Shown here in pieces: positions 11,948 through 22,559 of a stretch of DNA of 64,000 bases. The stretch spans positions 24,732,263 through 24,796,262 of the forward strand of contig CM017564.1 in the NCBI GenBank assembly GCA_007844125.1. Direction: 5' to 3'. How positions within the stretch are numbered: the stretch's first letter is position 1; every line of letters starts with the position of its first letter. Below the pieces are notes generated by a model that searched no databases, was not told where the DNA came from, and saw only the letters and a list, made by a program, of their open reading frames with translations. This DNA comes from Sinonovacula constricta. Taxonomy: Eukaryota; Mollusca; Bivalvia; Cardiida; Solecurtidae. The position numbers and the translations under genes are program-made.

Positions 11948-13364
11948 TAACGTTATTGTTTATCTAATTAATGTCATTTGTCCTACTTTTTGACCAATCG
12001 GAAGCCAGTATTTTCAAATTCACTGGTTGTCTATTTCCCGAAAAGAGTCGAAACCTTCAAACAAATACATTAAAACAATTAAACTATGATTATGATTTTT
12101 TTTTCTCGCCGGGACGTTTACTCGCATTTGATTTCTTAGTGGCACAGAGTAAAAGAAATGGGTCGAGTTATTACAAGACCAACAAACCATGTTGTCGTCA
12201 TGTTTGTCTGGCGACATTATGTTCTTACCGTTTACTTTGTGTTAGTTTCTCTGAGTTTATCGTCCCACCAATAGTACATCAGCTATCTGGAGACGGTGTC
12301 CACTTGAAACAGGTATAGTGCAACTTTCACTGTGTATAGCATGCCGTGAACACCTGTCACGATTCCACACCTAGTCACATTATCTTGACACCGGGCCAAC
12401 CAGTCGCGGAACTTCCCCTAATAATTGCTTAAGCGTCAGAAAGGGCGCTACACCCATAGACATATAAATCTTTCTTATGTCTATGGCTACACCATTTCCA
12501 TTTTTAACGACTTAGGTATCGACCCCGGGACCTCTCGTACCTGGAGTCGACGCTCAATCGACTGCGCACAAACACAGACAACGGCGTTATTTTATATTAA
12601 CAAATTAACTTATTTATAATAAAGTGATTGTATAAATGGTAAAATGCCTTTATCATTTCAACCAATAAATTACTTGGTAACGGTAACAAATATAATGAAT
12701 ACCAAAATAATGTATGGAAAATAATTGCGACATTAAAAAAATGCATTTATAAAGCGAGTCACAGTTTCCCGTATCTACAATACACAGAACCGCACAATCC
12801 GTACTTCATATGTATCTTGATATTGGCATTATTCTGTCAAAAACGTAATGATTATTACTGGCAAATAAACATGGCGAGTATAACTACTTTGAAAAGTTTG
12901 GAAATACTCAAGTTTGTTCAGCTGAACCATACAATAATTGAAAAAAAACGTCGTGATGCTTTTGAGTCTCCCAACCTAAAGATAAAACAATCGTTTGAAA
13001 GATTTTATGTTTTGATCACCAGAGTTATTGTTGCATTATTCTTTACAAATTACTTCAATAAAGGAGTGTCTTTTTTAAATAAAGATTAAAAAACATGCAA
13101 ATGTAACTAACTATGAAAAGGTAGCTTTAAATAATGTATGTTTCAAAAAAGAAAGTTTTTTTTTCGCTTATAACTGCGGTTGGTGGTTCTCAAAGATGGA
13201 TCAACAGGGCGGAGGTGGGGATTGGGGTGCACCCCCATCAACTAGGTAAAAGCAGAGTTGTGAAAAAACATACATCACGTAAGCTTTAAAAACTAAGTTT
13301 TTAAATTCATATTATGTCTGTTGACTGCTTAGGTCGAAGAGTATATATATATCGGTACTCCATG

Positions 13365-13398
<34 letters not shown>

Positions 13399-13844
13399 TT
13401 AACCACCACCACCATTTTCTGGATCCGCCGCTGGTGGTTTTACTACTCTCGAGAGCCATAGTGAATGTATGTTTTCTAAAGTCAGGGATTTGAGGTCCTT
13501 TTTATAAAGAATCTTATTTAGCTTCCTTACAAAGAGAATAAGGAAATATTCAAATTAAATAAAAAGTTCTAGTTTAAGTATGGGAAAACAATACTTAATG
13601 AATACGACCCCTTATGTTATACTCATGCCATTTATTGAGGGTTTTCTTTGTCCAGTAATTGTTGAATATTTTGTAGAAATACGCCACAGTATTACGGTTG
13701 TAAGTTCAGAATTATAAGCATATGCAAATACTTACATAGGTTCATATTTGTGAGGGCATTCGGATCCCCTTGCATTGGTGCAGGCTGGGACATAATGTGA
13801 CACAACGTTGCCAAAAGGAACACTGCTACAAGTTGGAGCTTCAT
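11568..13844 (-). CDS. Small secreted Gln/Gly-rich low-complexity protein, two exons
   Basis: Exon 1 is 13844-13736 and exon 2 is 11857-11568. Exon 1 starts with a clear signal peptide (MKLQLVAVFLLATLCHIMSQ) followed by PAPMQGDPNALTNMNL, and ends at a strong GTAAGT donor in phase 1. Exon 2 follows a CCACAG acceptor in the matching phase. The joined product is 132 aa and ends in TAA. After the leader come a Gln/Gly/Arg/Ser tract with repeated QGQ and a few GW/RW steps, then a QYVPIYVPQQQQ segment and a hydrophobic-acidic tail (GFGSLLTGAFVAQ, then DPFEDFLSNMF). A TATAAA (minus strand, 13887-13882) lies about 40 bp upstream of the ATG. I do not recognise the family. Composition fits secreted matrix, mucus or adhesive proteins, but that is inference. 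The intron holds the AAT microsatellite and SINE-B. The exon pairing rests on phase and splice sites alone. Confidence 0.6.
11866..11944. repeat. (AAT)n microsatellite
   Basis: An almost uninterrupted run of ATA/AAT triplets lies immediately upstream (on the minus strand) of the acceptor of the secreted-protein exon 2. Read on the minus strand it is a T/A-rich tract within about 10-85 nt of the acceptor, where branch point and polypyrimidine signals lie. Confidence 0.9.
12291..12562 (-). mobile_element. tRNA-derived SINE (type B) with 31-bp hairpin insertion
   Basis: This minus-strand copy has the GGTGTCCACTTGAA...GCATGCCGTGAACACC...GGCCAACCAGTCGCGGAAC body and a tRNA-like head with a GTCGATTGAGCG A-box region and a GGTCCCGGGGTCGATACC B-box region. 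A palindromic 31-bp insertion (12455-12485) interrupts it. Other copies: 17779-18091, 34092-34366, 42957-43257, 51455-51705. Confidence 0.75.
13140..13460. repeat. Dispersed repeat with AT microsatellite
   Basis: GGTAAAAGCAGAGTTGTGAA, TTATGTCTGTTGACTGCTTA and a TATATAATAT run are shared, with divergence, with bases 22575-22840. The (AT)n run is at about 13371-13399, followed by an ACCACC run. No coding content. Confidence 0.5.
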
Positions 13845-14355
13845 GATGGAGATGTTTACTATGGAAATAGAAAGATATACGTTTATAAGTAAAATTTGGT
13901 TCATATTCACTTGCTGACACATTCTCGATTTATGTTATTTACATTCGTAACAAAATTATTGCTACATTACTTCGATTTATTGTTTTTGTATTTACTGAGT
14001 TAGGGAATACAGAGTCACGGTAAAGCAGCCGATCTAACAAAGTTCAACGGTTCAAATCGCGACAAAAAGTTCCATGGAAAGCTGTAAAAATAAGCAGATT
14101 CACACAGTTTAACTCCCGTAGCAGAATAATCAAATGTTTACAAAAGTATGCCCAGCATGTTTATTTTTTTCACACAGCTCTTCATCTCTCTACGCAGAAC
14201 TGTGGTTCGTTAGTCCCACAAATTTCACGCGGGACAAGCACTATGATATTCACTGTCTCGGAAAAATAGTCCCATTTTGAGACAATACGAGCCTGTCTTT
14301 CATGTTTATGTTAGATTACTTTCCCTTCTCAAAATATTGATAGTTTCTACATCAG

Positions 14356-14966
14356 TGAAGATCCCTTGTCTTGGCAGCCATCTTTGATGGCAACTTTTAG
14401 GGATTTTTAGATGAATTGTTTAGAAGCGTAAATTTTATTTTCTTGTAATTTCTTCATTTGTGGTCAAAAACTTAAAAGCTATACATCATTGGAAAGCTTT
14501 TTAAATCCATATTTTTAAAATACAATATTTTTTTAATTGATGAATACACAAAGAATTAATACACAGAAATTAATGGAATTATTGGCTCATCCTTAAACAA
14601 AATGAACAGAGTATCAAAATAGTTTTGATATTTAAAATATTTCATAAAAGCTGTTAAATTTGATATAAATTTCAGTAAGAGAGACTGAAAAATAAAAACA
14701 GCGGTGGGTTTAATACAACACATATTTCCAGATTTCAGGCCTGACTCGTCGGTGTCAGTATAATGGACCGGCCGGGTTCAGTCCCCGGGCACCTCATAAG
14801 TGCCCCTATGCTATAATGATAGAAATGTCGCTGCACAGTATCGGCAAAATGCCGGCTAATCCCATCCCATCCCAGATTTCGGTCTGCATTAGCTTCTGCC
14901 TTCAATGATGGCTGCCTTAAACTGTCTTATCCGTACCAATGACATCACATGGAAACTATATATACA
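14356..14966. mobile_element. GGCAGCCATC-ended repeat, copy 1, carrying a SINE insertion
   Basis: Near-terminal inverted repeats GGCAGCCATCTTTGATGG and CTTCAATGATGGCTGCC bound a body also found at 27746-28227 and 38551-39062. Shared blocks include AAAAGCTATACATCATTGGA and AATACACAGAAATTAA. A 5'-truncated type A SINE (14737-14871) interrupts this copy. No transposase. Confidence 0.75.
14737..14871 (+). mobile_element. 5'-truncated type A SINE with target-site duplication
   Basis: It starts inside the SINE body (CCTGACTCGTCGGTGTCAGT) and ends CCCATCCCATCC. It is flanked by CCAGATTTC direct repeats (14728-14736 and 14872-14880). The 5' truncation and 9-bp duplication are signatures of LINE-driven target-primed insertion. 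The two uninterrupted copies of the host repeat confirm the empty-site arrangement. Confidence 0.85.
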
Positions 14967-14969
14967 AAC

Positions 14970-15490
14970 CCGCCTTTAAAGGTGGGTATGCGACAGTCTG
15001 AACGACAGATTTTCTTCTCGAATAACCCCCAAATAATCATTGTTACTTGAAAATGTCCTGCAAAATTCTGTTCATTGATGCCATAGATCTGTGAGAACAC
15101 TGAAGTATGAATACCAACTCGTCACTGCAAAATCGTATTTCCTATCTGAGTCGTGCTGAGATAGATATTTATAAACTAAGAAAACCACATCATAACTAAT
15201 TATTGTGATCACGTTATATCGTCATCCGGGTAATTCGCACTGACGTCGATCTCTAGTTTCAGATAAGATGAGTATCGTACTTATTCATAGATTTGGAAAG
15301 TTGTTAACATTTAAAGTTGTGTTATTTTGCGATTTGGCCTGTCCGATAATATAACTTATGCCCCAAAGCATTTTCACTTAGACTAAAGTATGAGAATATG
15401 CAGAAATTATGCCTAAATTTCCCGAAGTTGTCGTAAAATATTTGTTACACGTACTTGTTCCAGGCAAACTGTCGGAGACTGGCTTAATCT
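14970..15490 (-). mobile_element. TTAA-MITE copy
   Basis: Reverse orientation: it contains AACAATGATTATTTG (minus), the GTCATCCGGGTAATTCGCAC centre with TGACGTC, and a GGCAAACTGTCGGAGAC terminus. The other end (CCTTTAAAGGTGGGTATGCG) has gained extra bases. Confidence 0.65.
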
Positions 15491-17040
15491 CACGGCTACA
15501 GGATAGATGAAAAACGTAGCAACGCTTTTGATTCTATCACCATAATGACACCGCAGACATTTGAAGAACATCATGTGCATAAAATAACAAGTATGTTGTG
15601 CCATTGTTTATTGTAGTTAAACAAAAGTTTGCTCTATTTTCTTATACTTTATCTCTTTGTTGACGAAGTCGCTTTATTGTAAGGATAGTATGACATCTAC
15701 TCCAGTCACATTTCACTAGTTGCTTTTTATGTTTTGTGCATGTTTGTTTTGTTTAGGGTATAGACTTTAAGTTTGCGGGATCTAACGCCCAATAAATCAC
15801 TGTTTCTCGAGTTCATATGCGCATTAATTTAATCACGAAGGCCGTTGCCTTAATTAGAAGACTGATAATTAAATCACAGAAACAGAGCGACTCTTAACTA
15901 TTAAGAATCTGGCGAGAGAGATCACTTGTTACATCACAATAAACACCGGATTTTGTATCTTCCACGCGCTTTATTCTGTGGCATGTTTATAATGTTTATA
16001 AAGTGCTGCATTATATAATCACATTTGCATCTATTTTAAACAGGCTCAGGAAACTGACGTCAACCTTTGATGATTCTGCTACGGTAGTTAAACTGTTTGA
16101 CTTTGCATTTCTTTTCACATCTTATCATGAATTATGCAGAACTACTTTTTGTCGCGCTTGAAATAACCGAACTTTGGTCGTCTGCATAAGCTTGCATTAG
16201 CGTGAATCAGTAACACTAAATTCGCGGCATTGACAGTGACTGCAAAAATAGTGACATACTTAACAGTGCCCCCCTTGCACTGATGTCTCAAGACAAAATT
16301 TGAGGAACCCGTTTAATGTCACTTAATTATGATGTACATGTATCACATCAGTACTCGTATATCTAAGTGAAATAAGTTTATTCTTGTTAATTCTGTTATT
16401 AAATTGAAATTTAAACAAAATGTTCTTCTCCGTATATAACTATGACCGTTTCCCATTCCAACCCTGTTTATTTCTTTTATTTACTTTTAATTTGTAGAAA
16501 TACCATTCAAACAGAATATTACAAGTATTTGTTTAGTTTAATCATTTTTATAGCCAACTTCAAACATCAGAAGAATTGACACGATAATCCCGGCGAAAGT
16601 GTGACACTGGATTATGAGAAGTCAATATCTAAGAAGCCTGCACGAAAACAGGAATATTTATAAAGTTTCACAACCAAAGTGTTATTTGCAGTTCTTTAAT
16701 TTTTAATAAATGATGGTCACTAACAAGTAGTAGCATTAAAATACAAGCATCCTACCTTAGTTTTTTTGTGCTATAATTCGTCCAATGTTATAGAAATATA
16801 AACAACCTACCTTAAGTTCAACCAGGAGCAGACTGGTTTTGTAGGCTTCCTTAAGATGTCCAAGTACCTGTATAAATGATTATGTTGTCTAGTTTTATCT
16901 TTATATTCTCCCTACCTCAGCTTGACCCTAGAAGCTTTTCGTCACCACCCTCCGTTAGCGCGATGAATGGCCTGACGTGACGGCAATTAGTTGACGTTGA
17001 CGTCGGCTTTGGGCGTTAGATTAAGGCTAATCTGAGCCGG
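15491..17040. other. Intergenic, no gene seen
   Basis: I see no coding region, RNA gene or recognisable repeat. Sequence is AT-rich with scattered short ORFs lacking protein-like composition. Confidence 0.4.
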
Positions 17041-17190
17041 GTCACATTCGGAACACCTCGCTATTTTACTAATTTCACGATTATATAAGGAGTGGGCCGA
17101 AGACGATGCGAATTCTAAGAGTCAGTTTGTAGACACGGTCTTTTGTAAGTTGTTTCAAGTGTAGAAGTTTTTTAAATTTTAGAATCCAAA
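17041..17190 (+). promoter_or_regulatory. TATA-box promoter-like segment (orphan promoter or solo LTR)
   Basis: TATATAAGG (17082-17090) is a strong TATA box. Upstream (16970-17010) are repeated TGACGT CRE-type half sites. An initiator-like TCAGTTT (17122-17128) and a GTAAGT donor-like site (17145-17150) follow. A polyadenylation-type AATAAA lies at about 17188. TATA, then polyA signal within about 100 bp, is also the layout of an LTR U3-R-U5. No downstream coding exon was found. Confidence 0.45.
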
Positions 17191-17778
17191 TAAAATTGTT
17201 GTTGTTGAAACAACTTTAAACCATACATTATCGGAACTCATAAGAACTATTCTGTATTTTATTTTGAAAACATTACGATATTCTTGGTCCAGTATTCATC
17301 TTTTATATTGTGGTGTACATTGCATGATTTCAGACAAAATGTGGATTTTTTAACTTACGCCTGTGACCATTTACCTTCATTTTTTAATATATCCGATTTC
17401 AACAGGAAATTGACCAATCATCTAGTAGAGTGAAATTTAGACTTTTATAACTTCCCGTTGTAAATAGGTGACACTAATTTTACAGCTTGTTTCTAAATAA
17501 ATCATAACATTACATAGTTCTCATTTTCTTGGAATCATATCGTTGTCTTTACTAAGATCCGCCATAAAGTAATAAAAAATCACCAAAATATCGCAGGACA
17601 AAAATAAAATGAAACATATTGACCCCGCAAAAATGTTGCCGTAACCACAAAAGCAAACCAAACTCTAGAGTATCTTAAACGCTGTATTACAATCAAAAAT
17701 GATAAACAGTTAATAATTTGACTTATAAAACCCTTACCAGATCACAGCTGGAGAAATGCTCAGCAGTTTGGAGTCAAC

Positions 17779-18091
17779 CGGACCTGGTAGCGCAATCGGT
17801 AGAGCGTCGGCTCCAGGTACGGAGGCCCCGGGTTTGATCCCAAGGCGCGACATACCAAAGTCGTTAAAATGGTAGTGGAATAGCTCCCTAGCTAACCCTC
17901 AAGCAAATATAAGGGTAGTTTTACGACAGGTTGGCCCGGTGTCAGGATAATGTGACTGGGTGAGGTATCATGCTAGGCGTTTACGGCATGCTATATACAG
18001 TGAAGGCAGAACTATATCTGCTTCAAGTGGACACCGTTCCCAGATAAGTGAAGTAATGTTGGTGGGACGATAAACCGAATAAACAAACAAG
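17779..18091 (+). mobile_element. tRNA-derived SINE (type B), near full length
   Basis: The head has an A box (TGGTAGCGCAATCGGTAGAG) and a B-box-like GGGTTTGATCCC. The body contains CATACCAAAGTCGTTAAAAT, GGTTGGCCCGGTGTCAGGAT and GGCATGCTATATACAGTGAA. The tail is GATAAACCGAATAAACAAAC. This is the best copy of the family in the window. Confidence 0.85.
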
Positions 18092-18275
18092 CAGTTTGGA
18101 GTCCACACACACAAAGAAGTATAGACAAAATAGAAATAATTCAGAGACGTGCGGCTAGTTGGGTCAAATCCGACTCTTCGTATAATTCACGAGTAACACT
18201 TATGCTTCAGTTTGAACTGAAAGTTCCCAGAAACTAGGCTTGTAGAAACAATGATGATAATGTTCCACAAAAAGA

Positions 18276-18399
18276 ATACCAGGTTGGTGTTGATATAGAT
18301 AAATGTTATGCGAGGCGAAGAAAATCGGCAGAGCCTCGTGCTTTCTTTTTTTCGAGCCGAGCATGATAACATATATCTATATAAACACTAACCTGGTAT
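18276..18399. mobile_element. Fold-back element (long hairpin)
   Basis: ATACCAGGTTGGTGTTGATA at the left is mirrored by TATAAACACTAACCTGGTAT at the right, and pairing continues inward through AGATAAATGTTATG / CATGATAACATATATCT. The centre has a further GAGGC/GCCTC pair. The total is 124 bp. It is either a MITE or a hairpin-RNA source. Confidence 0.6.
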
Positions 18400-19015
18400 C
18401 TTTTTATCCCACCATCTACAATTTTTTTTAAATCGATTAAAAAGGGAAACATTTAAATTTACCGCTAATGCTCCTCCCCTACATCATCTGACATTCTAAT
18501 GCAACACACGAAATTCATGCGCGTGCATAGAGTAAATCCACCAAAAATATTGCCTACATAAGCAGAGTGTACAAAACAGGACACAAACAACAACTTTTCA
18601 CAATAAATCCAACACCAAATTTATCATTAAGTCCTTCACGTATCCTCTACCAGATGATATGCCCATTAGTCATTATATTGTAGGTAATTAACCAAGAATG
18701 TGTTTAAACGCTGTGTCTGCCAGCTGGTTTATATGCAAACAACAACAACAACAAATTAAAAAAGAGCAAATTTATTAAGGTTAGCCACTGTACATAGTTG
18801 TTGGGCAAAGTTCCTAAAATTGGTGCAATTTATAAGTTTATAAATGTTGGTATTCACGTTGTTTTTATACATCTTCGTCACGATTAAATATTCTAATTTA
18901 TATAACAACGATAGTAAAGTTGAAAACGGAACTTTATAAACAGTTTCTTCAGCACATAAGGTTCAGAGTTTTCCGAGAAAATCTACTAAACGCAAATGAT
19001 TTATGAAATAATTCT

Positions 19016-19085
19016 GCCGGGATGGTCTAGTTGCAACGTGCTAACGTTGCAAATTAGAGAACCCCTGATTCGAACTGTGCATGCT
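19016..19085 (+). tRNA. tRNA-like sequence, probably pseudogene or SINE head
   Basis: GCCGGGATGGTCTAGTTGCA resembles a tRNA 5' half with A box. CTGATTCGAACTG is a B box at the correct distance, and a T run (pol III terminator) follows at about 19091. The acceptor stem does not pair well, so a functional tRNA is unlikely. Confidence 0.35.
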
Positions 19086-19259
19086 GCTATTTTTTTTTTC
19101 ATTTTTTGTTTTTGTTTGTTAAAATAATGATTGCTTTGCTACATAAAGCTTTGACTTTAAATATTTTCAAAAAATCAATTCTTTTTTGGACCAAACGGAA
19201 TACTAAGGACAAGCAATGCTCGACAATGGTATAAACCGTTCTGATCGCTCGATGATTTG

Positions 19260-19715
19260 TTAAAGGTGGTAACCGATAGTTTGGCTATATCTAATTTAAG
19301 TAACAATATCTTATCTTTGTTTGAAGTATTTGTACATAATATCTGCAGAAAAAAAGGTCATTCTTTTGTCTAAGCTTTGATGATTTTCAACAGTATCTCT
19401 ATTTTAGGGCAGTAAAGCTCGTTAATCAACACTTAAACATTCATTCTTTTCAAATCTATAAATAAGAACAATCGGGAGTCCTGCTAACAGTTGAGGTAAA
19501 ACATAAGTCACCTGGATTTCTTAGTTTATAAATAGCCAACTTTGCAGCGTGGCTCAGATAAGAAACACATGTTTAAAATACCGATTGCAACGTTATGGTT
19601 CACTTGTCAGACAGGTGTAGGACATCAATAAACAGCATTTTGCAAAATCTGTTCAGGTAACAATGGATTATTATGATGTTTAATGAATATATCTTTGGTC
19701 CAAACTGCTGCATAC
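19260..19715 (+). mobile_element. TTAA-MITE copy
   Basis: It starts TTAAAGGTGGTAACCGATAG and keeps the ATAGCCAACTTTGCAGCGTG, AACAGCATTTTGCAAAATC and GGTCCAAACTGCTGCATACG blocks. The 3' terminus is worn. No ORF. Confidence 0.7.
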
Positions 19716-20203
19716 GAGATATGACCCTTCATAAGATTGTAATGTATTTAGAATAGGAGAATCATTTCTTGACAATCAAATATATAAATGTTGCAGGGAA
19801 CCCCTGGCCGTTTCACATCATAGTAACAGCAAGTTGACAAAAATTCCATCCGTCACCGCCACTTTTGCAATGGTTGATATAGTCCCTCGTTAATTGTATA
19901 AGCGTCAGCCATTGTTGACATCTGGAATGTTTTTTCTTTTCTTTTTTTAACACACAAGCTGTTGATTTATACCCTATCACCTGTGTGCAAATTATTTAAT
20001 GCGAACATTTATGTTTGCTTGTGAGTGTAATTTTCGAACTTCTGTTGTTATATAGCTCAAATTTATTTATTCATTTAAGGTGTAGGACTCGAAACTCATT
20101 TTGAAGTCTTTTATAACCTACGTTATTTAACATATACTCTGTCATTAACAAATACGTTTATTTATTTTTTGTTTATTGTTTTTGTATGTTAGTTGTTGTT
20201 TTT

Positions 20204-20327
<124 letters not shown>

Positions 20328-20672
20328 ATTAACTGTTTTGCTTCTCTTCACTACTCTGGATTACCTGCCCCTTGCCGCACTTCGCTAAGCAACAGATATA
20401 TAGAAGCTGGGAGCCAGGCGAGATAAACTACACTGTCTCAAATACTACAACTTTAAGCAGACAGGACGCAATTAGCGCTAACAGATGTCGGCTCGAGTCA
20501 GATGTAATTCAAATGATTGTGTTTGGAAGATCCAAAATCGTCGCGACGCTTTTGAAAATTTTTAGCAGTTTTAAGCACATCAGCCTATAGTATGTATCGG
20601 AACTGCACATTTACGTGACATACGTCATGTCTTTACGTCAGTCATAAACAATACAATTATTGACTCTTAACA

Positions 20673-21030
20673 ATCGGAACTCCTCGGGTAATTCCATCCT
20701 CGGGTCAATCATCCCTCGGATGCATCTGGTGCAATGATACTTGAAGAAATGACGATCGTTTTGTTAGCCGAAAGTCGGAAGAATATGCCTGAAATGTAGT
20801 TCGCACAAAACATAAATAATGGCGACGTTTCACAGTTGTGCGTCTGCTGCGCTGGGTAAATTAAACCTGGATGATTTAAATTTGAAGCAGCCACAAATTG
20901 AAATTTTACAGGCAGCATACTGTAGAGAACTGTCATCCGAGCTGTCATCCTTATTTTGACATCTGTCACAAATGAAGTTCTATTTAGAAAATGGCCTAGG
21001 TGATCCGACTACCTACATACACCCGAGAGC
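20673..21030. mobile_element. Gene-fragment-carrying TIR element, copy 3, with intact mini-ORF
   Basis: It begins AATCGGAACTCCTCGGGTAA and ends GGTGATCCGACTACCTACAT with CACCCGAGAG. The interior has an ETS-like GGAA block, then ATG at 20819 opening a 46-codon frame to TGA at 20957-20959. The encoded peptide includes AALGKLNLDDLNLKQPQ, followed by an alpha-helical Ser/Glu/Leu-rich end. The same frame is recognisable, more or less damaged, in the other copies. Confidence 0.65.
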
Positions 21031-21953
21031 AATCGGAACTCCTCGGGTAATTCCATCCTCGGCACAATCATCCCTGGGATCAATCGGAACTCCTCGGGTA
21101 ATTCCGTCTTCTGGACACTCATCCCTCGGAGGTATCTGGTGTAATGATACGTGCTCAAATCACGATCGTTTTGTTCGCCGGAAGTCGGAAGAAGATGCTT
21201 AAAATGTTGTTCGCACAAAACATAAACAATGACGTCGTTTGACAGCTGTGTCATTTAATTCATCCTATAAGGATTTTTACGTGTATTTTCTTTGATGGAC
21301 ATTAGACTTTGGTTCCTCAATTCCATCTTCGCATAAACAGGATGCTACAACCATTTATTCTTCTCTGGTCATGTTTGTTCTTGATTCAAAAAGTTCATTT
21401 CAATTATGATCAACCATTCTTGTGTAGTTTTTCTAAACGAAATAATACCATATTCTTTTCTAAACACAATGTGGTCATTATTTTTCAATGACGTCATTAA
21501 TTTCGTCATAACTTATCAAAGAAAACATCAGCGCTTGGACATTTTGTATTCAAACAGATCGGTTTCTTTTCATTGCTTGCATTTGAGAAACCCATAAGGA
21601 AGTGCGAGGTTAGAGCTCTGTAAAACCGATTTAAGCACCCCGGTCGGCCCATATTGCCGACTGACCGTTCCAATGCGGTAACTGTCGGGTTTGTTTTTTT
21701 CGTTAAATGACCTATCACAAATTTGTTCTTACTTTTCACTTGGCTTGCATGTGAAATACCTTTGTCCTGTACCTTTTCAGAGTTTGGTATATATTGCAAT
21801 GCTCGTAGGACTTTGTCATATATTCTTTGCTGCGCCGCGTAAATCAAACTTGGATGATATAAATTTGAAGCAGCCACAAAGTGAAGTTTTAGTGGCATCG
21901 TACTATAGTGAGCTGTCATCCGAGCTGCCATCTTTGTTTTGACGTGTTTCGAT
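21031..21953. mobile_element. Tandem termini and TIR-element copy 4, split by a 575-bp insertion
   Basis: A short terminus-only unit (21031-21078) is followed by a second start (21079, AATCGGAACTCCTCGGGTAA). The left half runs to about 21252 (GACGTCGTTTGACAGCTGTG). The right half resumes at about 21829 (GCTGCGCCGCGTAAATCAAA) and ends near 21953. The intervening 575 bp is a separate repeat with an inverted copy at 24340-24925. Confidence 0.65.
21252..21828 (+). mobile_element. 575-bp dispersed element inserted in TIR-element copy 4
   Basis: It runs from GTCATTTAATTCATCCTATA to GGACTTTGTCATATATTCTT. An inverted copy lies at about 24340-24925 and a partial copy of one end at about 24990-25137. 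Both long copies preserve a reading frame with NPTVTALERSVGNMGR and RALTSHFL on the strand opposite to this copy. No known protein domain is recognised. Confidence 0.6.
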
Positions 21954-22559
21954 TGGACTCTTAAGTGAAGCAAATAATCACTCGCAACACTCCGGTCATT
22001 TCTGATCTTTACGGAAAGATGCGGAAAGCACTGATGTTGTCAGAATGCCACTAATGCATACGAAGTGCGAACCATATGGTTCTATATTTCGTGTAACTAT
22101 GCAAGCTTGTTACTACTGTCGTTTAACTAGTGAAGGTCACATCCTTTCCTGTGCCCAACAGGTGTCTTACCATTAATTATCAACCTGCTCGGAGTTTCTT
22201 TCGGGACAGAAAATTATTTCAAGACGAACATCTTTTTGCCATAACTTGGTCAACGTGAAAAATGCGCTCATTGTAGGGTCTGCGCTGGTTACCAACCCTG
22301 TTAACATGTACTAGATATTGACAGAAAAAGTAGGCCACTTTCTACTTTCAGTTTGGAAGGTCAACACATGTTAAACTATCATTTAGCGTTTAACAGAAAA
22401 TAGAGCCCAAAGTTAGTGTGAAGAGAAATAATCTAGCGCCATTAAATGTCTAGTTTGCAGCCAGTATTCATATAATTTGTTACTGGTTTAATGCGACTTG
22501 GCCAAGGCAAGTAAAACCAACATTTTATTAAAAATGGACCTTAATTTCACAGCGTACAG

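Noticed and set aside
11745..11993. Plus-strand ORF with a poly-Asn run opposite the secreted-protein exon
   Set aside because: The Asn run is the AAT microsatellite, and the rest is the antisense shadow of the Gln/Gly-rich exon.
12817..13089. 90-codon plus-strand ORF
   Set aside because: No signal peptide, domain or splice context, and its AT-driven composition fits chance.
17779..17860. Possible functional tRNA gene
   Set aside because: A and B boxes are present, but the sequence continues into the type B SINE body shared by many copies, so it is a SINE head.
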